This document shows, in pieces, positions 23,009 to 33,397 of a stretch of 64,000 nucleotides of DNA. The DNA comes from Blastomussa wellsi. Taxonomy: Eukaryota; Cnidaria; Anthozoa; Scleractinia; Plerogyridae. Each line of letters begins with the position of its first letter. Position 1 is the stretch's first letter. Where the stretch lies: the NCBI GenBank assembly GCA_947652115.1, contig OX393565.1:21343435-21407434 (forward strand), written 5' to 3'. The notes beneath the pieces are model-generated. The model searched no databases and was not told where the DNA came from. It saw nothing but the letters and a program-made list of their open reading frames with translations. The translations under genes were made by a program, and so were the position numbers.

Positions 23009-23427
23009 GTGCTTTTAATGAAACAATTATTCCACTCGCGCCTGTTGGATACCATCTCATATTCAACGCGCGCTCGTGGAATAATTGTTAAATATACAAA
23101 GAGTGCCGACTGGCCGTGCGCATCATTAGCAAAGCTATTTTTAAAATATAATTATCTTCATGATTTGTTCTTCCGCACATACAAATCATCAGTTTTACAC
23201 GTTTGCCTTTTCTCTTGTTCGTTTTATTTCCTTTTTCAGCAAATATAGTTTTGTCACACGTGACAACTGTTGGGTTGAGAACTTCAATGGCTGCTTGACA
23301 TTTTTTCTTTCAAACCGTTCCACTCTAATTTTGTTTGAAGATGAGAAGCGCATGCTCGATATTTTTTTTTTGGGGGGGGGGGAGGGGGGAGGGGGTTGTC
23401 TACCCCTCCCGCAATCAATAATCTAAT

Positions 23428-23967
23428 GGGGCGCGATCCATAGGGTCAAAAATTCCCGTTTGAATTTCCGAAATTTCCGTGTGCCGAAAGGAACGGTATT
23501 TTCCACTTGAACGAACCGCTCACGTCAAAATGGCGGGTTTGTAGTCTGACTCTTGCTTGTTATTCTACTATTTTACAAATTACGGTAACATAAAATACCC
23601 TGCAGAAATATTGGGCAGAGTAAAAACCACCGAGCTGCTTCAATCGTCCGTACAAAAGTTATCGCTGCGGAGATCGAATCATGTCAAGGATATATTTTTT
23701 AGCTTCGTGAGAAGAAGAAACATACGCTACGTTGGGTAAAAGCCTCTCGCCGTCATCTTTTTTGACGAGAACTCTATCCGGCAGCTTGAGAAACGAAACT
23801 GAGTGGAATTGTCAAATGCAACAGGCAATTTCCGGAATTTCCAATTTTCCGGAAAAATGGACAACCTCGAGAGGTTGTCCAAAATTTTCGAACGTTTCGA
23901 AAATGACCGTTCCATTTGATTCTGTATCGGAATTTCCGGAAATTTTGGTCCAATGGATCGCGCCCAT
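23428..23967. mobile_element. MITE with GGCGCGATCCAT ends
   Basis: Left end GGGGCGCGATCCATAGG, right end CCAATGGATCGCGCCC. The interior has a second strong dyad, GGACAACCTCGAGAGGTTGTCC-type, at about 23858-23880. Non-coding. Confidence 0.55.
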
Positions 23968-24325
23968 GGTCCCTCCTACCAGTTTATACTTTCACCACGT
24001 GACATAAACGTGATGATGATGGTTCCGTGACGACCAAGAACGACATGGCACGACCGTCACGGGTGCTTAAGGGGCATTGTCACGCCATTTTAGCAACGTT
24101 TTAAAAAGCTAAAACTTGTCTTCGTTCAAAGGAAAACGAAAAATAATGGTTTAGTTTTGTTACCTAAGACTATATCACTGCATTGAAACAATTTACTGAC
24201 GTCTGTTGCTACGGATGGCGAGGATGGAAATGGATTGAAAGTTGATAAAATAATTGCCAATTTTTCAATCTGAAAAAATAGGAAACCAACTTTTTTATAT
24301 GGTTTCTGCAGAAATTTAGCACATA

Positions 24326-24434
24326 ATTGGAAAATTAAACGAGACTTACCTGTAAGTTGAAGTTTGATTGAAATTCTATCCGTCACCAAGCGCTGAGGGA
24401 TTACGTGAGATAGCATTGCGCCTGCGCGAACTCA
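24326..24434 (-). repeat. DIRS right inverted terminal repeat
   Basis: Runs from AATTGGAAAATTAAACGAGA to the CGAACTCAG motif. Its outer portion is complemented by 24512-24590, and its inner portion matches the reverse complement of 29846-29880. Confidence 0.8.
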
Positions 24435-24511
24435 GTTTTTAAAGCACTTGCCATGTGTGCAGGGGAAAGAAAACCCAGACCAGCAAAATGGGAGGGCCTT
24501 AAAAGGGAGGG

Positions 24512-24628
24512 CACGTAATCCCTCAGCGCTTGGTGACGGATAGAATTTCAATCAAACTTCAACTTACAGGTAAGTCTCGTTTAATTTTCCAATTCTATTC
24601 CGTCACCGCACTGAGGGCTCACGTGAGA
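24512..24628 (-). repeat. DIRS internal complementary region
   Basis: Positions 24512-24590 are the reverse complement of the outer right ITR (24329-24407). Positions 24587-24628 match the reverse complement of the outer left ITR (29868-29908). The overlap at 24587-24590 is AATT. In DIRS elements this region templates closure of the circular intermediate. Confidence 0.85.
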
Positions 24629-24709
24629 CTTCAAAGCCCACTGCACACATGAACAGAGTAATGACCAACCAAGCAACTCATATTGGTCAAAACCAGTTTA
24701 TTAACTTAC

Positions 24710-25663
24710 GACCTAAAATCCCTTAAATTACAACTGCCTTTACAATTTTACAAAGATGCTTTAAGTATCTGGCAGAAGATAAACCAGCATACTCCTGAAA
24801 ATAAAGAGCAGGTGTTAAACGAAATCCTGTGGAATAACAGGTTTATTAAAATCAACGGTTTTTCTGTCTATTATAAAAACTGGCACAACGCAGGGGTGAT
24901 CAGGATTAAAGATATCTTTCAGGATAGCGATTTTTTGACTTTCAATGATTTTTGCCGCATGTTTCCAGTCAAAACCAATTTCTTGATATATTACGGCCTA
25001 TGTAATGCTATTCCCCAAAATTGGATTCGCCTATTGAAGGAAGCCAGCTTAAATGGCTCTCACAACAATAATGTAGAGTACGTAGATAAAATTCCTATAA
25101 ATGAGATTTCATGTAAGTCGGCTACTAAATTTCTAATTGATCAAAAATTCATACCCCCTACAGCAGAGCAAAGAATGGTACAGGCAAATCTTAATAAACA
25201 AGCTATTGAAACCATTTATACTATTCCTTTCAGAGTGACAAAGGATATTAGACTTGCTATTTTCCAATTTAAGGTTGTGCATCACATCCTCCCAACTAAT
25301 GCAACACTTTTCAGAGATAAGATAATTCAACAGGACAAGTGTCATCTTTGTGACCAAAAACAAACTTTAAAGCATCTATTTGTACTATGTCCAGACGTGC
25401 AAACTTTTTGGGAAACTTTTTGCAATTGGTGGAATGTTATAAATGACGACTCTATCACCCTAAATGAACAAGTCGTCATTTACGGCTTTACAAACAATCT
25501 CAGTGAACGTCTTGGTTTAAACCTCTGCTTAATAATCGCTAAGTATTACATCTACTGTGCTTCGCGAGAGAAAGACCCATATTACTTCGAAGTTTTCCTT
25601 GTTTTTCTGAAGAGTAAATTATTCATCGAGAAAAGCAAAGCCAAATCGCAAATAAATTTTTAA
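24710..25663 (+). pseudogene. LINE ORF2 C-terminal region with zinc-binding motif
   Basis: About 317 residues are open from the truncation point to TAA at 25663. Recognisable pieces are LPLQFYKDALSIWQKIN, WNNRFIKINGFSVYYKNW, FQFKVVHHILPTNATLFRDK, and the zf-RVT motif CHLCDQKQTLKHLFVLCPD followed by W. These follow the reverse transcriptase domain in L1/Tx1-type proteins. Endonuclease and RT are absent. The open frame extends further upstream to 24683 only through DIRS sequence and a non-ATG start. Confidence 0.75.
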
Positions 25664-25865
25664 ACGAGTGCTTTTTTGTGTGTGTGATACATATAGTATT
25701 TTTAGTATTTTAAAATAATGAGTTTTGTAAGTATTCCATAAGTATTTTTAAAATAATGTGTTATGTATCCTCGCCATGAGTGTTGTATTTCATATAGCAA
25801 ATAAGATATGTAAAAGTAGTCGATTTGTGTAATAACTAAAATAAAAAAAATTAAAAAAAAAAAAA
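24710..25865 (+). mobile_element. 5'-truncated L1/Tx1-type LINE inserted in the DIRS
   Basis: Flanked by a 7-bp duplication AACTTAC (24703-24709 and 25866-25872) and ending in an A-rich tail, so both ends are defined. The element begins inside its ORF2, as usual for truncated LINEs. It lies in opposite orientation to the DIRS genes and its right duplication overlaps the recombinase stop codon. Confidence 0.8.
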
Positions 25866-25868
25866 AAC

Positions 25869-27197
25869 TTACTCTTGTAACAAAACGTTAGAAAAGCTAT
25901 CTGTGTTGATAACAGGCTTGCTATAAAACTTTGCAAAATTGTCAGATGAGCTCCATCCTGCAACTGATAAGATGTGCTCTAATGGTACAGATTTCAACAG
26001 AGCCTTAGATGTTGCGGCAGCCCTAGTACTGTGGGGCTTGAAAAGGTTTACATCAATTCCTGACTTATGCATTACAGCTTTGACCCATCTACTGATGGTG
26101 TCCCGGGAAACTGGTTTAAATGGCTTATAATGACTAATAAACAATTGTTGTGCACCTCCACGTAAAGAAGAGGTACGATCAAGATATGCCTTCAAGGTAG
26201 TGACAACACAAATGTTAGGGTTGTCCGGGTAAGCTACAAACTTAACAACAGTGGGTTTCGACCTTGGCTTAGACTGTTTAATAGGCCTGGAGATAATAAA
26301 AGTCACAGAAGTTTCTGAAACAACCATGTCCTCCAAAGACAAGTAGTGAATTGTCTGCCCCCGTTGAGCTGATACTAAGGACATTAAAGTGACTAATTTT
26401 AAAGTCAGGTCCTTTAGTGAGCAGTCTGTAATAGAGATTGTCTTAAGATAGTTCAGAACCTTGCTCACATCCCATGTCTCAGTATATCTTGGGTTGGAGG
26501 GTCTTGCTTCGTAAACTCCTTTTAAGAACCTCTTAACACTCTCTTGTGCTCCAAAAGTCATCCCGTCCACAGGCTTTAAGACACTGGACAGAGCAGACCT
26601 TGCAGTGTTAATACCACTGTAACCGATGCCTGACTCAAATAGCTCCACTAAAAAGTCTAGTGCCTGGGGGACGGTGGCAGAAAACTGGATCAATCTGTTT
26701 TTTATGACAATATGTACTCCATCTTTTGATGTAAGATGAATATTGCTTTGTAGTTCCTTTCCTCCAGGACTGTAAGATGATGGAGGTTGCCTTTTGAGAA
26801 ATTCCTTGTGTCTCATAGGACTGCCGGACAATCTGCATGCAATCAGAACCATTTTCCTGAATAGGGGGTGGACTTCTTGTGGCATCCCCGGCATTTGTAA
26901 GGCAGTTCGTTGTTGTGGTAACACTCTTGGAACAGCCACTAACATGCGAAGAAGTTTGGGATACCAACTCTGGGTTGGCCACATTAGAACTATCATCAAT
27001 CCCTCTGCACAATCGGTTTGTATTTTCTGTAGGCATCTTGCAATTAAACTGAAAGGAGGGAAAGCATAGAACAAGTGTTTATCCCATGTTACAGAAAATG
27101 CATCAATAAAGGCTGCCCCTGGGTCAGGTTTCCAGGATACATAGCATGGAACCTGATGATTTAGTCTGGATGCAAAGAGATCTATGGAGGGCTCCAC
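25869..27197 (-). pseudogene. DIRS RT-RNase H tail plus tyrosine recombinase, frame-shifted
   Basis: One 442-codon open frame holds two different parts. The first ~150 residues are the C-terminal tail of the RT-RNase H polyprotein (PSIDLFASRLNHQ, SWKPDPGAAFIDAFS, FYAFPPFSLI). From about residue 175 it becomes the tyrosine recombinase: TVPQALDFLVELFESGIGYS, SAQRGQT (catalytic Arg), HSTRAAATS (HxxR), GWSSSDNFAKFYSKP (W and Tyr nucleophile). The recombinase N-terminal domain (SIILQSWRKGTTKQYSSYIK) is in another frame at 26635-27036, so a frame change near 26680 separates it from the catalytic domain. Ends with TAA at the LINE insertion point. Confidence 0.8.
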
Positions 27198-27715
27198 CAG
27201 ATATCTGTGATCTGTTGGAAAATATCAGATCTTATCATCCATTCCTTGTTGTCTGAGAAAACGCGTGATTCCCGATCTGCCTCAACATTTTTTGTCCCTG
27301 GGATATGAGCAGCTGTTAACCATATTTGTTTTTCTATGCACCACTGCCAAATATCTTTAGCAATAGTGTGACATTCCCTAGAATGTACACCTCCCATAGC
27401 ATTAATATAGTTCACAGTTGTAGAGTTATCAGAGTAAATCTTAACGTGAATGCCTTGCTCATTTTTGCAAAATGCCTTAAGTCCAAAAATTGCAGCTAAC
27501 AGCTCCAGACAATTAATGTGATATTTTGCTTCTTCCTCTGACCATCTACCTCCTATTTTCTCTGTCTCTTTGACAGCTCCCCATCCTTTAGTTGATGCAT
27601 CGGTGTAAATTATTACATCAACCTTTGAATTAGGCAATAATATGGGGTAGTTATTGGTCTGTATGTTATCATACCACCACTTTATCTCTGAAAAGCTTTC
27701 TTGGGATAATCTCAT
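27182..27715 (-). pseudogene. DIRS RNase H domain
   Basis: Contains the RNase H acidic residues in order: IYTDAS, CLELLA, YSDNSTTV and EADRESR, preceded by the RT-RH connector (LSQESFSEIKWWYDNIQ). A frame change near 27780-27810 separates it from RT, and another at about 27190 separates it from its own C-terminal tail. The ATG at 27715 is internal to the original polyprotein, not a natural start. Confidence 0.8.
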
Positions 27716-27776
27716 TTGAGCATTATAATTGCCATAGTTTTGTCTTAAGGCTGTAGTTTTATCCCTCTCAAGTTGT

Positions 27777-28829
27777 CTATAATACAGTGGTCCATACAGA
27801 TAAGATCCCAGGAAAACTTGACACTAAAAGCCCTATAAAGCTAGCTAGTTCCTGGATTGGGAGCTCAACCAGCTCCATCATTTTCTTGCATCTTTCCCTT
27901 ATGCGCTGGATTTTTTCCTGTGTTAAGGAGACAGTCATATTAACTGAATCCAAGACAAATCCCAGAAATGTAAGGACTTGAACTGGCTGTAAGACCGACT
28001 TATCAGGATGTAGGATAAAACCCAATGTTGAAAATAAGTCACAGGTATCATTAATATTGGCTTGGCAGTCCTCCACTCTCTCCCCTTGTAAATAAGAGTC
28101 ATCAATATAGCCTACATTTAGGTGACCCTTCTGGCGCAGCGTAGCATACACTGGCTTAAGGATTTTTGTGAAGAGTCGGGGTGCACAAGCCAGACCATTT
28201 GGTAGACATGTAAACTGAAACAATCTACCTTTCCAGCAAAACCTCAGATATTTTTGATCATCTTTGTGAATTGGCACTGAGTAGTATGCGTCACACAGGT
28301 CTACTGAGGCCATATAACAGTTTGGAGTCATAAGCCTTATTGCCGATTGTAAGGTAGCCATCTTAAAATGTTGATACTCCACATGTTCATTCAAATTCTT
28401 CAAATTTAGAATTAATCTAAACCCTCCATCTTTCTTAGGGCGTACGAATATAGTAGAAATATATTCACCAGGGCAATGTGTGGTTTCTGAAATCACACCT
28501 TTGGTCAGCAGTGTATCAATTTCATTGTCAATGACCTCCTGCTCTGGTTTTGTAAAATTTATTTCTTTTGGTGGCATAAACTGCATTGGCTCTCCATTTT
28601 CAAACTCAATGTTATAATTTTTCACACTATTAAGTATGAAAGGATCTGAGGTTATGCATTGCCACTGAGAGGTAAATTGTTTCAGTCTTCCACCTGTAAT
28701 TTTAATAGATTGCTCTAACACATTTCGTACCTCAACGTTGTTAGCAGTCTGATTCATTTTGACTTCCCCTCCTTCTTCCTCTTGAAGTTCGGAGGATGTT
28801 TGTGGCCGTTTTTCCACGAGCCTAAACAT
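27777..28829 (-). pseudogene. DIRS reverse transcriptase
   Basis: The ATG at 28829 overlaps the gag stop by 8 nt (ATGTTTAG), a plausible natural overlap. RT motifs are visible: FVRPKKDGGFRLILNLKNLN, MASVDLCDAYYSVPI, FTCLPNGLACAPRLFTK, catalytic YIDDSYLQ, and TLGFILHPDKS. The frame terminates at 27777 soon after SFPGIL, where DIRS elements normally continue into the connector and RNase H, so a small indel near 27800 has broken it. Confidence 0.85.
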
Positions 28830-29763
28830 TGCCAAACAATTGGTCAGTGATCAGAACCGACGAGGAGCAAAGATGTTTGTATTCCTCGTGTAAATCCGGT
28901 TTAATAAATTCCCTTCGTCTTTGATTGAGTTCACTGTTTGCATTAGCGAACAATGTAAGTGCATCTGTTGACTTTTGAAGAAGTTCGTTTCCCGCTGGGA
29001 GTGACGACAAGTGCTCAAGGAGTTTGTCGATCATATTTGTCAACGCGCACATTCCTTTGAAGGTGGATGTCTGCACCTTTTGCAGTCTAACATCTTGGGA
29101 CCGGACTGTTGGAGTAAGGTGGTCCCATACTGGTTGATTGACTCGTACTTTTGTCAAGAATTCACAGTTCTCTGGTCTGGGATACTTGTTCAACTTTTCC
29201 TGAAGTTTCTCTTCAGGCAGCCCTTCTTTGAGCATGGCATTCACTACATTCGCCAGCTCTGTGTTTACACTTGGGCCCGTCTCCTCTTTCTTCAGCTCTT
29301 GTTTCAAGCTGTTAAGTACCTCAAATTTTCCTTCATTAGAAGGCATTTTGTGAGCCCCGGCTGAGTCAGCCAGCTTTGTCACAGCTTCTTCTAAGCTCGT
29401 AGTTTTGTCATCTCGCTTCTTCTTCGTGGGGGGCTCTTCGCTGACCTCGTGGTCATTCTCGGCAGATTTTGCCTCCTGTTCTTCCTCCGTGTCAACATAT
29501 TGTACTTCAAAGTCTGACTGAAACTGTTTGAAGGACTCAGCAATAGTCTTGGATAAATCTTGAGACATCTGGGTGAAACCCTGTCTCAGCGTAGCGGCCA
29601 GCTCTTGTAAACCATGTGAGTCAGTTTTGGCGCCATCGGCGCCATCATCTCTTTCGATGATTCTAACATTTGCTTCAATGTGTTCGCTTCTAGAGCCACT
29701 ACGTTTCCTTTTTAAGTTGTCTTTCTCGCCCTTAAGCTCAGATTTATCCGAGGTCTCGGGCAT
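28822..29763 (-). CDS. DIRS gag-like protein
   Basis: 313 residues from MPETSDKSELKGEKDNLK. The open frame extends 52 codons further up to 29919, but that part runs through the left ITR and past the element boundary, so the downstream ATG at 29763 is preferred. Lysine/glutamate-rich N-terminus with a KRKR basic patch, a coiled-coil-prone middle (LQELAATLRQGFTQMSQDLS), a PTKKKR nuclear-localisation-like motif, and a C-terminal part (WDHLTPTVRSQDVRLQKVQT) typical of DIRS gag. Intact reading frame. Confidence 0.75.
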   Translation of the reverse strand: MPETSDKSELKGEKDNLKRKRSGSRSEHIEANVRIIERDDGADGAKTDSHGLQELAATLRQGFTQMSQDLSKTIAESFKQFQSDFEVQYVDTEEEQEAKSAENDHEVSEEPPTKKKRDDKTTSLEEAVTKLADSAGAHKMPSNEGKFEVLNSLKQELKKEETGPSVNTELANVVNAMLKEGLPEEKLQEKLNKYPRPENCEFLTKVRVNQPVWDHLTPTVRSQDVRLQKVQTSTFKGMCALTNMIDKLLEHLSSLPAGNELLQKSTDALTLFANANSELNQRRREFIKPDLHEEYKHLCSSSVLITDQLFGNV

Positions 29764-30053
29764 TTTTAGAGAATTATCGCTTAAAACTAAAATTCTCAGC
29801 GTGTTGAAAAACCAAACGTCCGTTCGCTCCAAAGGCGGCAACACACTGAGTTCGCGCAGGCGCAATGCTATCTCACGTGAGCCCTCAGTGCGGTGACGGA
29901 ATAGAATTGACTTAAACACTCCAAAAGCGGGTTTATATACCTCGGTGTAAGAACCTGTGACTTTTTTCGTTGTTTTTATGCTATTGTTTTTGTGTTCTGT
30001 ATTGTTTCGAGGTTCTTTGTTGTCTTGTTCGTTCTTTGTTTTACATCACTGGT

Positions 30054-31090
30054 CATTCTCGTCCCCAGAGGCTGCGATCCTTTTGGTCAGCACCAAGAAT
30101 CGCGACCTCTGGCCACCCCCAGCTTGTGGGTTGTGCCTAAATCCTACCGGTCAGAAGGACAGCCGAGAAGTACTAGTGACGAATTTCCGAGTCGAGCACT
30201 TCTCGGAAATTTTCGGCAATTCCAATATGGCGGACAGTTTCTTACAAAGCGGTAGGAATCAAACAATGCTTACGCACGAAGACTCACCGAGAAAAGTTTG
30301 TTTTTATTTATCTAAATACAACACAGACAAGAAAATAATTCAATTAATTGTTCCACCGACGTCTTGAAAGTATCTGTGCCACGGCGTGCATCTGTTCGAT
30401 CGTATTTTAATGTATTCAGTCAACGTATAAAGACCTTCAATAATTGTTTCGATACGCCACATGTGCTTTCAAGTAAGGTATATGTATTGCTGTTAGGACA
30501 TATTCTTTTTGTAATTTTAATAAGTGAGACGTTAGATTGTTACTTTCTTTGTCTAGCTTTGTCTTGTCCCTCTGGCTGGTAGGATCTTAGAGGAGTCTGA
30601 AAATACTACCGGCCAGAAGGACACATAGCATCTTTAGGCAATTATAAGTGAATTCAATCATTGTTTTATTCAAAGAAATGCTTGTGTACATAACCCTTAA
30701 GTGTTAGACTAACTTACATTCACTTGCTGTAGAAATGTTTTCATATTTTCTTTTCTTGTCCCTCTGGCTGGTAGGATCTTAGAGGAGTCTTAATATACTA
30801 CCAGCCAGAAGGACACATTGCATGTTTAGGCAATTATAAGTGAATTCGATCATTATTTTATTCAAAGAATGCCTCTGTACGTAACTCTTAAGTGTTAGAC
30901 TAATTTACAAAACCTTGCTGTGGAAATATATTCATGTTTTTTTTTCTTGTCCCTCTGGCTGGTAGGATCTTAGAGGAGCCTCAAGATACTACCAGCCAGA
31001 AGGACAGACTACATGTTTAGGCAACTACAAGGAAATTCACCAAATGTTTTATTCAAAAAATGCCTTTGTACATTCTTAAGTATTGCACTA
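30054..31090 (+). repeat. Left TIR arm with iterated GGCCAGAAGGACA motif
   Basis: After the terminal 400 bp there are 3.3 tandem units (starts near 30564, 30756, 30947, partial 31119), each with an inverted pair TGTCCCTCTGGCTGGTAG ... CTACCGGCCAGAAGGACA separated by ~20 bp. Another single motif lies near 30143. It mirrors 37130-38251. The 72-codon open frame at 30364-30582 recurs identically in the right arm and is just arm sequence. Confidence 0.8.
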
Positions 31091-31756
31091 ATCAACAGTC
31101 ATTTTCATGGTTCCTTTTCTTATCCCTCTGGATCTTTGCAGAATCTATTGTAAGCAAATTAAGTCCAAGTTCTATTTGATTTATGCTCTGTATGTGAGGA
31201 ATCCATCAAAGCATGATCTGTTCATTTTAGCTAGTGAAGTAAAGTTAAGTTGTCTGAAAACCAATTTTACCACTGAGGAGGGAATTGTTATCATTCTTTC
31301 AGTGGTAACTGTTGATGCAAAATGTGCTCTCTCATTGATGCACGGAGGGCTGGAATGTCATCCTAAAAATAAGAACAAAAAAGTGTAAGAATTTGTTTAC
31401 TATTGCAGGGTTCTTGTTAAGAGCCGGTAACCGGTTATTTTTACCGGCTGTTCAAGTAAATGTTACCGGCTGTTTCACTGAGATATTCACCGAGATTATC
31501 CAATAAATGTTCGTCTGATCAAAGGTGAAATCCCATCGCGTTTATGGGAAAATGTTGCTTTCCCCTTCCAACCAGTGCTGTGAAGATATCTAGCAGATGT
31601 TACCGCTTTGAAAATGCATAATTTGTTGAAGCAATCCAGCTTGTTTCGGCCGCTGTGATATAGTCGCCCCCCTCGAAACGACGTCCGCCATGTTTTCTTT
31701 CCATTCCTCTCGCGGCCAGGAAACCCCCCACAATCCCTTGAGAAACGTTTACAAAA

Positions 31757-32352
31757 ATGGCGTCCAGTCATGCGAAACGCCAGAAAGCTCTCTTTGAATT
31801 TGGTTTTCAACCAAAGCGTCCAAAAAGCGGTGGTGAGTAAATATCAATTAAATGGCATAACCTGCTTTGTTTTTGCTGAGTATTAAATCAATTCAACAGC
31901 TGCTGACACGAGACAGTGATCGATACGAACGTCAAGTTAACACTTGAACTCGCTTGCCCGCGCAGTGTCTTCTGAATTCTAAGTTTTTCGCACTTGTCTT
32001 TTCTCTGTTGCAGTTAAAGCTTAGTACTATTTCAAAGCAGGTCCTAATATTAAACTTGTTGAAGAAAAGTACATAAGAGAATAAAAAAAAAACGATACAC
32101 GTTGCACAATATTTATTATTGTGAGAGCCACAGTCACACGAACTGTAAGTAAGAAACCGAAGAATGATCACGTTAACGTTTAGTGAAGCCAACTTAATTT
32201 GCAGGTATCATCATTGAATTATTTGTTCTTCATCTACAGATGAATTGCTCACTATTTCTACTGCCACTACCTCTTCTATCACTTCTAACACACCCGCGGC
32301 TGTGCCTTCGACTACTCTGTCTACTGTAACTGATTTACATGTGACGTCATAA
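31757..32352 (+). CDS. Two-exon small gene, transposase N-terminus-like
   Basis: Exon 1 (31757-31832) encodes MASSHAKRQKALFEFGFQPK followed by RPKSG and ends at a strong GTGAGT donor. Exon 2 starts at 32240 after a TTCTTCATCTACAG acceptor and, in phase, encodes a Ser/Thr-rich 37 residues ending in TAA at 32352, which overlaps an ATAAATAAA polyadenylation-like sequence. Total 62 residues. The basic LFEFGF..KRPKS start resembles N-termini of BED/TTF-type hAT-related transposases as I know them, so this may be the surviving 5' end of a deleted transposase gene or a short expressed derivative. Family assignment is inference. Confidence 0.4.
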
Positions 32353-32376
32353 ATAAAAATGATGATTTACACTTAA

Positions 32377-33154
32377 GGCGGGGGTAAACCTGAAATTCGC
32401 TCAAAAACTCAGTTTTTTGTTTTCCTTGGAATTTGTTGCTTTGGGTATTTAACTTTACTATGTAGAAAAAATTTTGCACCAATTTCCACTTTTTTTACCT
32501 TTTGAAGCAGGGGGATTTTAAATTGCTTTCAGACACTCCTGTGGTCAAAATATGGACATAAGGGCCACTATAGTGGTTACAATTTTTAATAAATCAACTT
32601 TAATTGCTATCTTTAAGTTTAAAGTCAATTTTCTCATTACGCAATAATTTTGTCTTCAAGAAAAGATAGCTTGAGAACAATTTATCCGATTGATCTGAAA
32701 TTTTCAGGGTTTCTTTTTCTCAATAAGTTTTGTGTTTTAAGCAGAGGAATTTTCCATATGATGCATGTACTCTAAGTTATGAAGTGAAACACATCTTTGA
32801 TTTTCCATGTCAAATACAATCAATCATTATTTTTAATGTTTTAAACATTTTAGAAATCCCTCTGCTTAAAACAATAAGCAACATGTCTTCTTTAAATTGA
32901 TATAAAATAAATTAATTTTTATCAGTTCTAGCAAGAGTTATCTTTTCTTAAGTAAGCCTTGGTAGCACCCAGCAGGTGGCATGGTTAAATGAGTGGTATC
33001 CTATTACAATTGACTTGTGGAGTGTGAAATATTTTTTTTCATAATCTTTGATTCATAAGCTTTCCAGGGATATATAGTTTGCTAGGGTTTTCAATTAAAT
33101 CCTAGCTGTGAAAAATTATTGAAAAATGGCCTATTTTTCAGGTTTACCCCCGCC
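32377..33154. mobile_element. 778-bp MITE with TTAA target duplication
   Basis: Ends GGCGGGGGTAAACCTGAAA and its exact complement, flanked on both sides by TTAA (32373-32376, 33155-33158). AT-rich non-coding interior. TTAA plus a GG terminus fits piggyBac/Kolobok-type. It truncates the region downstream of the small gene. Confidence 0.75.
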
Positions 33155-33397
33155 TTAACAATAATTTGTTGTCTCAAGAAAAAGGGTGCCACGAGACGTG
33201 TCAAAAGACACTTTGAATCACTGAAAACTCAATTGCTCCCGGGGGCTTCGCCCTCTGGGCCCCCACCGGGGCTCTGCCCCTGGACCCCGGTGGGGGCTTA
33301 CGCGGCCCCCACACCCCCGGCGGGAGGGGCAGGTAACAAAGTTACCTGCTATTTTCAGTTATTTACCTTCTATGAAAATATTTAGCAAGAACCCTGC
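33024..33397 (+). repeat. 374-bp direct duplication, copy 1
   Basis: Equal in length and apparently identical to 36081-36454. It covers the last 131 bp of the TTAA MITE and all of the hAT-like right end, including a GC-rich block at 33237-33330 (CCCCACCGGGG ... CCCCGGTGGGG) in an AT-rich setting. The identical 88-codon frames in both copies are not believed coding. Confidence 0.8.

Larger units (their letters stand above)
24326..29908 (-). mobile_element. DIRS-type tyrosine-recombinase retrotransposon with ITRs and ICR
   Basis: On the minus strand the order is left ITR (29908-29846), gag, RT, RNase H, tyrosine recombinase, internal complementary region (24628-24512), right ITR (24434-24326). 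The ITRs are inverted to each other (shared ATAGCATTGCGCCTGCGCGA). The ICR is two joined halves: one complements the outer end of the right ITR (CACGTAATCCCTCAGCGC and on), the other complements the outer end of the left ITR (CCGTCACCGCACTGAGGGC), meeting at a shared AATT. This is the diagnostic DIRS architecture. A LINE interrupts it after the recombinase stop; without it the element is about 4.4 kb. At least three frame changes make it inactive. Confidence 0.88.
31406..33396. mobile_element. hAT-like element nested in the 8.2-kb transposon
   Basis: Starts CAGGGTTCTTGTTAAGAGCC and ends TTTAGCAAGAACCCTG, giving CAGGG-type inverted termini. The left subterminal region has repeated ACCGGCTGTT motifs. 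The flanks of this right end do not match the left flank, but a second identical right end at 36453 is followed by CTATTG, the same six bases that precede the left end. The element may therefore originally have spanned 31406-36453. Confidence 0.55.

Noticed and set aside
29764..29919. 52-codon N-terminal extension of the DIRS gag
   Set aside because: It runs through the inverted terminal repeat and across the element boundary, so the internal ATG is the likely start.
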